Source: an uncultured Muribaculaceae bacterium
Lineage (GTDB): Bacteria > Bacteroidota > Bacteroidia > Bacteroidales > Muribaculaceae
Length of the DNA stretch: 14,639 bases
Direction of reading: 5' to 3'
Assembly: GCA_910586975.1 (NCBI GenBank)
Contig: CAJUKX010000047.1
Span: 1 to 14,639, forward strand
The notes below the pieces were generated by a model, which was not told the origin of the DNA, made no database searches, and worked only from the letters and a program-made list of their open reading frames with translations. Position numbers and translations under genes: made by a program. Below are positions 1 to 6,555 of this stretch, piece by piece. The number at the start of each line of letters is the position of its first letter. Position 1 is the first letter of the stretch.

Positions 1-450
1 AAGGAACAGAGCATCCGTATCGAAGCTTCAAGCGGTCTTACCGACGCCGAAATCAAGCGTATGAAGGATGAAGCCGCCCAGAACGCAGCCGCCGATGCCA
101 AGGAAAAGGAACGCATCGACACCCTCAACAAGGCCGACGCTGTGATCTTCCAGACCGAAAAGCAGCTCAACGAGCTCGGCGACAAACTCCCCGCCGACCG
201 CAAGGCCGCTATCCAGAACGCCGTTGACCGACTCAAGGAAGCTCACAAGAACCAGAACATCGACGAAATCGAACCCGCCATCAAGGAAATCGAAACACAG
301 TTTGGCCAGGCCCAGCAGGACATCCTCAACGCACAGGCACAGGCCGGCGCACAGCAGCCCGGTGCAAACCCCGGTGCAAGCGCAGGTCAGCAGGCCGGCC
401 CCAACCCCGACGACCACGTCTCAGACGTAGACTTCGAAGAAATCAAATAA
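1..450 (+). CDS. dnaK: Chaperone DnaK (Hsp70), C-terminal part, 5' end outside window
   Basis: The frame is open from base 1 and ends at TAA 448-450, leaving 149 visible residues. They match the end of the substrate-binding domain and the helical lid of DnaK: the stretch IEASSGLTDAEIKRM, then a long charged helical region, then a flexible Gln/Ala/Gly/Pro-rich linker (about residues 110-135), then the acidic tail DVDFEEIK, which corresponds to the conserved DnaK ending DVDFEEVK. DnaK is the cytosolic ATP-dependent chaperone that works with DnaJ and GrpE in protein folding and heat-shock recovery. The ATPase domain and most of the beta-sandwich, roughly 480-490 residues by comparison with the usual length near 635-640, lie upstream of the window. 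The ATG at base 61 is internal to the domain and is not the start. A hairpin terminator follows 21 bases after the stop, so dnaK ends its transcript here. Confidence 0.95.
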   Translation, partial: KEQSIRIEASSGLTDAEIKRMKDEAAQNAAADAKEKERIDTLNKADAVIFQTEKQLNELGDKLPADRKAAIQNAVDRLKEAHKNQNIDEIEPAIKEIETQFGQAQQDILNAQAQAGAQQPGANPGASAGQQAGPNPDDHVSDVDFEEIK

Positions 451-471
451 TTTGGTAAATCCGAAAATCAT

Positions 472-508
472 AAAAAACCGGATACTCCGCTGGGGTGTCC
501 GGTTTTTT
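472..508 (+). terminator. Rho-independent terminator of dnaK
   Basis: The arms 472-485 (AAAAAACCGGATAC) and 495-508 (GTGTCCGGTTTTTT) pair over 14 positions with a single T-G wobble. The loop is nine bases (486-494) and the 3' arm ends in six T. The A-run on the left arm means it could also stop transcription on the minus strand. Confidence 0.9.
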
Positions 509-519
509 ATGTACCTGTG

Positions 520-550
520 TTGTACGGTTAGGGGAAATGGTGTATATTTG
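520..550 (+). promoter_or_regulatory. Bacteroidota-type promoter for the GH43 gene
   Basis: A -7 box TATATTTG (543-550) fits the Bacteroidota consensus TAnnTTTG. A -33 TTG at 520-522 lies 20 bases upstream. The expected transcript start is a few bases after 550, giving a short leader of about 35-40 bases before the ATG at 593. The match is by consensus only. Confidence 0.72.
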
Positions 551-592
551 CAGCGGATAACATGACGTTTATGACCAATCCCTGAATCTATT

Positions 593-3214
593 ATGAAAAT
601 CAAATCAATGCTTTCGTTGTTGTGTATTTGTGCCGGAATGGCTAATGCACAGACTGTGCTGCCGGTTGATGAGGTAGTGCGTATGGCTTCGGCAAGCGAT
701 GCCAAGTGGGCTTCGATACACGACCCGTCTATTGTCTATAATCCGTCTGACAAAAATTTCTATATCGTTGGCTCGCACATGGGTCTGGGACGGACTTCTG
801 ACCTGGTTAACCTCAATCCTTTGAGCAATTCCAATCTCTACAACACGTCTTACGACCAGGCGTTCAAATCGTCGCCCGAGCATACGGTGCAGGTGGTGAG
901 GGATGGTGTGACTTATACCGAAACCCTCGGCTCGTTTGACGCCGGAGCCTTCTGCGCCACATACGCCGGCATAACTGTGGGCGACCGCAAGCCTGTGTCG
1001 GAGGCGCAGTGGATTGCGGGCGACCAATGGGCGCCCGACCTGATTTACAACAAGGACATGGGCAAATGGTGTATGTATCTGTCGCTTAACGGCGACTACT
1101 GGGCTTCGGTGATTGTGATGCTGACATCCGACTCGCCTGCGGGCCCGTTCACTTATCAGGCTCCGATAGTATTCGGCGGTTTCAACGGTCGCACATATTC
1201 GGGCAAGAGTGTTTCGTATCACGACACCGACCTTGAGCTGGTGCTCGGCGAGCAGGCCACATTACCCACCCGATACAATACGAGCACCTGGGGCAATCTG
1301 TGGCCCAATTGCATTGACCCGTGTGTGTTTTATGATGACAACGGCGAGCTGTGGATGGCCTACGGGTCGTGGTCGGGCGGTATTTTCATACTGAAGCTCG
1401 ACAAGAATACCGGTCTGCGCGACTACACCTGCACCTACGACCTCGAGAGCTACAGCGGCCGCGCTCCAAACGGAGCCACCTATACCGGATATGTCAGCGA
1501 CCCGTATTTCGGCAAGGTGATAGCCGGCGGTGCCTACGTGTCGGGCGAGGGTGCGTACATTCAGAAGGTAGGCAATTATTATTATCTGTTTGTCACCTAC
1601 GGCGGACTTACCGCCAACGGCGGCTACGAAATGAGGGTATTCCGGTCGGAGACTCCCCACGGACCCTTTGTTGACGCTGCCGGCAACAATGCCCGCTATA
1701 CGCAGTACGTGCTCAACTACGGCCCCTCGGCCCGCAGCGACAAGGGCATGAAGCTCATAGGTGCTATGAACGGGTGGGGCAGCATGACCACAGGCGAATG
1801 TGCCCAGGGTCATAATTCGGCCATCGTGGACGAGGCCGGCGATGCCTTCGTAGTTTACCACACACGATTCAACAACGGCACCGAGGGACATCAGGTGCGT
1901 TTCCGTCAGCTCTTTGTAAACGAAAACGGCTGGCTCGTGGCTTCGCCCTTCCGCTTCACCGGCAAGCAGACCCGACAGGCCGATATAGACTCACGCCGGC
2001 TTTTCACCGCCGATGAGGTGGCCGGAGTTTACAATCTGCTCATTCATCCCTACCGCCTGAATCACTCGGCTATGGCCGAAGCCACCCCGGTAAAGGTGGC
2101 TCTTGCAGCCGACGGCACTATAAGCGGCGACCGCACCGGCACTTGGAGCTTCACGCAGGAGGGCAAGTCGTATGTCGACCTCAACATAGGCGGCGTTACC
2201 TATCATGGCGTGGCCCTCAATCAGAATGTCGACGGATATACCGACATGGGTGCGGTGTGCTTCACGGCGGTAAGCGACGGCGGTGTACCCGCATGGCTCT
2301 ATAAGCTGCAACCCAAGGCTGCCGTGGCCGGGCAATATAAGGCATTGACTGATTTCTTCGGACCCGAGGGTACTAAAATCAAGGGCGATGCGCCTGTTGA
2401 AGACAATGTGGAGATAGCCTTCGAGGCTCGTAATGCGGCAACCGGCCTTGCCGAGCCTGAGACCCTGTCGGCCCGGGGTGTTTTCAATCCCACCGACGAC
2501 GGCCATGCTATAGCTGTGTCGGCCCGCTGGAACTGCGGTGACTATCAAATGGATTTTGGCCCCGTGACCCGCGCCACCCGTGGCAAAAACGATGCCGACC
2601 GTCAGCTTTTCTATCCCGAATCCACTACCAAAGACCTCACCGCCGGATGGTGGAGCAACTTCTCCAAGAGCGACTACGAGTTGGCTATGGGTGAAGAGAT
2701 GGAATTTCAGTTCTACAATTATTCATCAGCGCAGGAAAACTGGCACAACTGGGCGCTTTACGGGGCCAGCGCCACACACGGCGCATCGGGCTATAAGGAA
2801 TACTTCGGTGTGCGTTGCGACAACTGGGACAATACCACAGCAAGCAACTCAGGCTGTTCGAGCAACTACGACTGGGACACATTCAAGGCCGATATGGACG
2901 GTTCGCTGGTAAAGATGCTCGTGAGCTATCAGACCACGGGGCTGTTCAAGATGGAAGCCGATATTACAACCGCAGCCGGCAAGGCTTACAAGTATTCATA
3001 CAGCAAGAACATATCGGGCAAGCCGGGCCGGCTGACCCTCTTCTTCGTAAACGAAAAGTCGTATATCGACGGCTCAAGCCTTGGCGTTGCCGCTCCGGTC
3101 TACGATGGCGATGCCGCGGCAGACGAAAGAATGTACGACATCTACGGCCGCCCGGTCGACCCCTCATACAAAGGTATAGTAATTCAAAAAGGCCGAAAAT
3201 TCATAATCAGATAA
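593..3214 (+). CDS. Secreted GH43 glycoside hydrolase, endo-1,5-alpha-L-arabinanase-like
   Basis: Probable exported enzyme that cleaves the alpha-1,5-arabinan side chains of pectin. The ATG at 593 begins a signal peptide (residues 1-19, cut after ANA; no lipobox). The five-bladed GH43 domain spans about residues 36-460. D44 in HDPSIVY is the likely base, D242 in IDPCVFYD the pKa modulator and E319 in SGEGAYIQK the acid. The stretch GSHMGLGRTSDL and H407 in QGHNSAI, the probable metal-site histidine, resemble Bacillus Abn2-type arabinanases. Residues 475-577 match the GH43 C-terminal domain (EVAGVYNLLIHPYRL to WLYKLQPK). Residues 600-830 form a Trp-rich region of unknown family, perhaps a binding module (W686, W687, W717, W720). 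The tail RMYDIYGRPVDPSYKGIVIQKGRKFIIR-like segment (about 845-873) resembles short C-terminal sorting tails. At 873 residues it is much longer than single-domain arabinanases. No SusC/D genes are adjacent. Other GH43 specificities remain possible. Confidence 0.88.
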   Translation: MKIKSMLSLLCICAGMANAQTVLPVDEVVRMASASDAKWASIHDPSIVYNPSDKNFYIVGSHMGLGRTSDLVNLNPLSNSNLYNTSYDQAFKSSPEHTVQVVRDGVTYTETLGSFDAGAFCATYAGITVGDRKPVSEAQWIAGDQWAPDLIYNKDMGKWCMYLSLNGDYWASVIVMLTSDSPAGPFTYQAPIVFGGFNGRTYSGKSVSYHDTDLELVLGEQATLPTRYNTSTWGNLWPNCIDPCVFYDDNGELWMAYGSWSGGIFILKLDKNTGLRDYTCTYDLESYSGRAPNGATYTGYVSDPYFGKVIAGGAYVSGEGAYIQKVGNYYYLFVTYGGLTANGGYEMRVFRSETPHGPFVDAAGNNARYTQYVLNYGPSARSDKGMKLIGAMNGWGSMTTGECAQGHNSAIVDEAGDAFVVYHTRFNNGTEGHQVRFRQLFVNENGWLVASPFRFTGKQTRQADIDSRRLFTADEVAGVYNLLIHPYRLNHSAMAEATPVKVALAADGTISGDRTGTWSFTQEGKSYVDLNIGGVTYHGVALNQNVDGYTDMGAVCFTAVSDGGVPAWLYKLQPKAAVAGQYKALTDFFGPEGTKIKGDAPVEDNVEIAFEARNAATGLAEPETLSARGVFNPTDDGHAIAVSARWNCGDYQMDFGPVTRATRGKNDADRQLFYPESTTKDLTAGWWSNFSKSDYELAMGEEMEFQFYNYSSAQENWHNWALYGASATHGASGYKEYFGVRCDNWDNTTASNSGCSSNYDWDTFKADMDGSLVKMLVSYQTTGLFKMEADITTAAGKAYKYSYSKNISGKPGRLTLFFVNEKSYIDGSSLGVAAPVYDGDAAADERMYDIYGRPVDPSYKGIVIQKGRKFIIR

Positions 3215-3222
3215 TCCAACTT

Positions 3223-3263
3223 AAAAATCGACCTGTGGCACATCCGGCCACAGGTCGATTTTT
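3223..3263. terminator. Bidirectional terminator between GH43 and LRR genes (repeat copy 1)
   Basis: A perfect 17-bp inverted repeat: left arm 3223-3239, right arm 3247-3263, loop ACATCCG. It has five A on the left and five T on the right, so it can terminate both the GH43 gene (+), whose stop is at 3212-3214, and the LRR gene (-), whose stop is at 3285-3287. The core 3229-3257 is repeated at 6498-6526 with one difference in 29 bases. Confidence 0.93.
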
Positions 3264-3284
3264 ACATTAGGAAGCAGATAGCTT

Positions 3285-5351
3285 TTATCTTACAATCTTG
3301 GAGCGGCGGGAGGTAGGTGTAACAACCCTCACAATTACCGGACCGCTTGTGTGGTCTACGGTATATGTAAGTTCTTCGGAGATGCCGTCTGTGCTATCGC
3401 GCAGAAGCAGTGCACCTCTAAGGTCGTAAATCTCTACGATGCACTTGCCCGCGGCAAGCTCTTTTCCGCTAACCTTCACTTCCGAGCCTTGGCGCGAGAT
3501 GTTTATGTCATCGGTCCAGGCTATATCGTTAACACCGTTAAGCTCAGTCACCACAAAAGGATTTTCAAAGAGTGTAAGCCATTCGCCGTTGGGCATCAGA
3601 CCGCGCAAGGTGAGTTCATGAATGCCGGTAGAGAGTCCTGCGGTTGATACGCTAAACGCTATAGAGCCGTCTTGGTTGACAGTCACCTTGGTAGCGTGAC
3701 CTTTGCCGGGGTCGTGGTCAACGAAATATTCGGCGTCTTTCAAACCCATAGGTTCAAGTACATAGAGCGGATTGGAGACCGTAGCCGACCAATTGCCCTC
3801 AGCATCGCAAGCGCGGACTGACAGCAGGTGTGCGCCGGGATTGACCGTGCCGGTCGGTATGGCAATCACATTCTCCAAGGCAGAAGTTTTAAACTGAGTT
3901 CCACGGCCAAAGCCCGGGTCTTTGTCAATGAAATACTCAATCATAGCCACCTCCGGTTCCTTGGGAAGTTCGGGTTCAGTACCCTCCATTTCACGAAAAT
4001 CGTGGAAATAATTCCACCCCTCTGCAGCAGCATACTTTGCTTTAGAACCCTTTGGAACGTAGATGATGGCATCCTTGTTGCAATAGTCATTAAAGGAAGA
4101 CATATAAGCAACCGGAGGATTTGGATTATAGGAGTATACGGTGCTTAACTCGTTGCAAAGGTCAAATGCATGGGCATTAATTGAGGTGATAGTTTTACTT
4201 AAACTAACAGATTCAAGAGAACTACACTCTTCAAAACAGCCCCATGGTATAGAGCTTATGCCTTCAGGCACTTCAATTGTCTTAATTTTACAGTCAACAA
4301 AAGCATAATCTCTTATATCAGTCACAGACGAAGGAAAGATATATTCTTCTCTTCCACCGGGTACTGTATGCAAAGTCTTTCTATCCTTTGAATAGAGCAC
4401 ACCGTCAATATCGCAATATTTTTTATTATTGCTATCTACTTTAATATTTTTAAGACTACTACATCCGCTTAAAGCACCTGTACCTATAATACTTATAGAT
4501 TCTGGTATAGTTGAAATATTCTGTAAATTATGACAATACTCAAATGCGTAAATTTCTATTTTTTCCAGTGAGTTAGGTAAACTTAGTGTAATCATGCCAT
4601 TTGAATTAAAAAAAGCGTAAGCACCAATTTCAATAACTGAATTTGGTATAGCTACATTTTTAGCAGATAAACGCTCACATGCTTTATCACCAATTATCGA
4701 AACCGTATTGATGATGTTAAATTCAGTTCTTGCGCAAGGATAAAGAATCAATTTTGTCTTATTCTTGCTGTACATAACACCGTCTACATCGCAAAAAATA
4801 GGATTTTCGCTGTCAACATAAATGTTTTCTAATGGCGTCAAGTCGAAGCATTCACTGTCAAATAGCTCAAGCGACTTTGGAAGTGTAACAGATTTAAATT
4901 TACAGTTTCCAAAAGCCCAACGCTCCAATTCTTTCAATGTTTCGGGAAATTCGACATTCTCTAATGCCCAACATACTGCAAAAGCAGATCCTTCTATGCG
5001 AATCAAAGACTGTGAAAAAGAAACTTCCGTTAGATTACGACAATTTGAAAAAGCTATAAAACCTATCTCTGTAATTGTGTTTGCCATAGTGACGGTTGTT
5101 ATAGACTCACAAGAATTGAACGCATTGTCACCAATCCTCGTTACGGTATATGTGCCGGAGGTGGATTGGGCGGTGGAGGGGATGGTTAGCTCTACGGGAG
5201 TACCCTCGTAGCCCGACACTTCCACCTCTTTTTCAGTTTCTGATGTAACCTTGTACTTCAGACCCTTGTAAGAGAAAGTGTCGCCGTCGGCTGCGTATGA
5301 GCATACGCCACACAGCAGCGCGGTCAGTAGAAATAACAGTTGTTTTTTCAT
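3285..5351 (-). CDS. Secreted BspA-like leucine-rich repeat protein with sorting-like tail
   Basis: The 688-residue protein starts with a signal peptide (MKKQLLFLLTALLCGVCSYA, likely cut after SYA). Residues about 55-435 are LRR_5 (BspA/TpLRR) repeats of the form I-G-x-x-A-F-x-x-C-x-x-L-x-x-V-x-L-P, interrupted by two island units containing DVDGVMYSKNKTKL and DIDGVLYSKDRKTL. Two copies of a 69-residue module follow, starting at E472 (EYFIDKDPGFGRG) and E541 (EYFVDHDPGKGHA), each ending in a G-x-W-x-x-x-x-x-N-P motif. The last 65 or so residues (YDLRGALLL, then VIVRVV and a basic end) resemble a type IX secretion C-terminal domain. BspA-like proteins are surface proteins, some of which bind host matrix or other bacteria; the ligand here is unknown. 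The gene follows the beta-helix gene by 11 bases and is probably co-transcribed. The LRR-coding middle is markedly AT-rich (30% GC at 4561-4620) against 62-65% in sampled end segments. Confidence 0.87.
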   Translation of the reverse strand: MKKQLLFLLTALLCGVCSYAADGDTFSYKGLKYKVTSETEKEVEVSGYEGTPVELTIPSTAQSTSGTYTVTRIGDNAFNSCESITTVTMANTITEIGFIAFSNCRNLTEVSFSQSLIRIEGSAFAVCWALENVEFPETLKELERWAFGNCKFKSVTLPKSLELFDSECFDLTPLENIYVDSENPIFCDVDGVMYSKNKTKLILYPCARTEFNIINTVSIIGDKACERLSAKNVAIPNSVIEIGAYAFFNSNGMITLSLPNSLEKIEIYAFEYCHNLQNISTIPESISIIGTGALSGCSSLKNIKVDSNNKKYCDIDGVLYSKDRKTLHTVPGGREEYIFPSSVTDIRDYAFVDCKIKTIEVPEGISSIPWGCFEECSSLESVSLSKTITSINAHAFDLCNELSTVYSYNPNPPVAYMSSFNDYCNKDAIIYVPKGSKAKYAAAEGWNYFHDFREMEGTEPELPKEPEVAMIEYFIDKDPGFGRGTQFKTSALENVIAIPTGTVNPGAHLLSVRACDAEGNWSATVSNPLYVLEPMGLKDAEYFVDHDPGKGHATKVTVNQDGSIAFSVSTAGLSTGIHELTLRGLMPNGEWLTLFENPFVVTELNGVNDIAWTDDINISRQGSEVKVSGKELAAGKCIVEIYDLRGALLLRDSTDGISEELTYTVDHTSGPVIVRVVTPTSRRSKIVR

Positions 5352-5362
5352 AGTGACTACGT

Positions 5363-6304
5363 TTAACGACGGGTTGCTACCTTTACTGTTATCTGCAAGT
5401 CGCTGCCCTGTTCAACCGATTGGGGCATATCGAGGTCGGTGACACGCACACCGCGCGGTATGCCCGAAAGCACGTAGGGGTCATCTCCCGAAAAGGCTCC
5501 CTTGTCGGTCGCTATTTTAGCATCTCCGGCTTTCACAGTAGCGTCATCGCGATTCGAACCATATATATTATTTATGATTTTAGAATCGCCTAACATGTAA
5601 TTATTTGAATATGTATTGTCTTTATTGCTATAGTACGAACTTTCAATATTGTAGGAAATATTGTTTTCGATTACACAATTTGTCAGATTTCTTACTCCGG
5701 CTTCAGTGCTTATACCTGTATTTCTCGATATTACGGAGTTGTCCATGTTGCAGAACATCACATTACCCCCATAAGGAATAATATTATTAGTAACCTGCAT
5801 ATATGTAGCCGAAGCACTGTAGCTATCACCGTATATTCCATACATTATATAATTCTGATGAATTATACCACGTGTGATATGGTCTTCTGTAAACGAAAAG
5901 TCCCTGCTAAGTCTGATATTTCTAACATAGCATCTTGTGATAACAAGATCATCAGCCTGCATATTTATATTACCTTCCACGCATAGGCCTGTTATCTTGG
6001 CGCCGGCACTTTTGAGATTTATTTCATCGAATGTAGCCGGAGAATATCCTTCCTTTGTAGCATCGTTAACACCCAAGAAATAACCCGGACCCTGTACAGT
6101 AATCTTCTTGGAAATATTGATCTGGCCGTACGATTTTGGGGTACCATCCACAATAATTACATCGCCATCCTGAGCAGCGGAATGAGCTTCCTCAAACGTG
6201 GTGTACTGAGCACCCGATCCATTGAGGTTGTTGACCCGCAGAGTAGCAGCCGGCATGCTCAGTGCCATTAAAATGCCTGCTATCGCAAGTAGAGTTCTTT
6301 TCAT
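5363..6304 (-). CDS. Secreted right-handed beta-helix (pectin-lyase-fold) protein
   Basis: A 313-residue exported protein. The ATG at 6304 opens a signal peptide (MKRTLLAIAGILMALSMPAA). The N-terminal segment YTTFEEAHSAAQDGDVIIVDG followed by a Y-G-x-I-x-I-x-K-x-I-T-V-x-G-P-G-Y motif is the usual cap and first coil of parallel beta-helix proteins. Residues about 95-265 carry short Asn-rich coils (for example VTNNIIPYGGNVMFCNMDNSV, shortened here: N-N-I-I, C-V-I-E-N-N-I-S) typical of such folds. No catalytic lyase or hydrolase residues can be assigned, so it may be structural or glycan-binding rather than enzymatic. There is no clear sorting tail; the end reads QITVKVATRR. It is first in a two-gene unit with the LRR gene. 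Its central part (about 5540-5990) is AT-rich (28% GC at 5581-5640) while its ends are GC-rich (63% at 5401-5460). Function is not known. Confidence 0.8.
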   Translation of the reverse strand: MKRTLLAIAGILMALSMPAATLRVNNLNGSGAQYTTFEEAHSAAQDGDVIIVDGTPKSYGQINISKKITVQGPGYFLGVNDATKEGYSPATFDEINLKSAGAKITGLCVEGNINMQADDLVITRCYVRNIRLSRDFSFTEDHITRGIIHQNYIMYGIYGDSYSASATYMQVTNNIIPYGGNVMFCNMDNSVISRNTGISTEAGVRNLTNCVIENNISYNIESSYYSNKDNTYSNNYMLGDSKIINNIYGSNRDDATVKAGDAKIATDKGAFSGDDPYVLSGIPRGVRVTDLDMPQSVEQGSDLQITVKVATRR

Positions 6305-6429
6305 ATCGGTATATGATTTTGGTTTGTAACAATAATTGGTTTTAATCTCAAAAGTTCTTGAAAATTGGTAACTTAAAGAATAGTTAGGCTTCCTTACTAC
6401 TTGAAAACTACTTATTCAACGAACTTTGG

Positions 6430-6460
6430 CAAATTTAAACATATTATATTGATTATGCAA
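6430..6460 (-). promoter_or_regulatory. Bacteroidota-type promoter for the beta-helix/LRR pair
   Basis: On the minus strand a -7 box TAAATTTG (plus-strand CAAATTTA, 6430-6437) lies 20 bases from a -33 TTG (plus-strand CAA, 6458-6460). Transcription would start near 6424, leaving an AT-rich leader of about 120 bases before the ATG at 6304. I see no riboswitch-like structure in that leader. Confidence 0.7.
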
Positions 6461-6491
6461 GTATATTGTAAAAAAACATTAATAAGCAAGA

Positions 6492-6532
6492 AAAAAGCGA
6501 CCTGTGGCGCATCCGGCCACAGGTCGCTTTTT
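6492..6532. terminator. Terminator of the M16 peptidase gene (repeat copy 2)
   Basis: A perfect 17-bp inverted repeat: left arm 6492-6508, right arm 6516-6532, loop GCATCCG, with A and T runs on the two sides. It lies 23 bases beyond the stop of the minus-strand peptidase gene and also shields that gene from the promoter at 6430-6460. It is nearly identical to the hairpin at 3223-3263; the T-A pair next to the A/T run there is a G-C pair here, so the change is compensated. Confidence 0.92.
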
Positions 6533-6555
6533 AAGTTGTTATTATTGAGGGGAAA

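Noticed and set aside
593..652. Lipoprotein signal for the GH43 enzyme (C11 or C13)
   Set aside because: The residues before the cysteines do not form a lipobox, and a standard cleavage site ANA-QT follows.
1262..1891. Open frame on the minus strand opposite the GH43 gene
   Set aside because: It overlaps the catalytic core including D242 and E319 codons of the GH43 gene and shows no protein family features.
3285..6304. Phage, transposon or toxin-antitoxin content in the AT-rich block
   Set aside because: No integrase, transposase, toxin-like or phage-like protein is encoded; both genes are exported repeat proteins.
6349..6356. CAAAAGTT as a minus-strand -7 box nearer the beta-helix gene
   Set aside because: Read on the minus strand it is AACTTTTG, which lacks the TA start of the consensus, while 6430-6460 fits fully.
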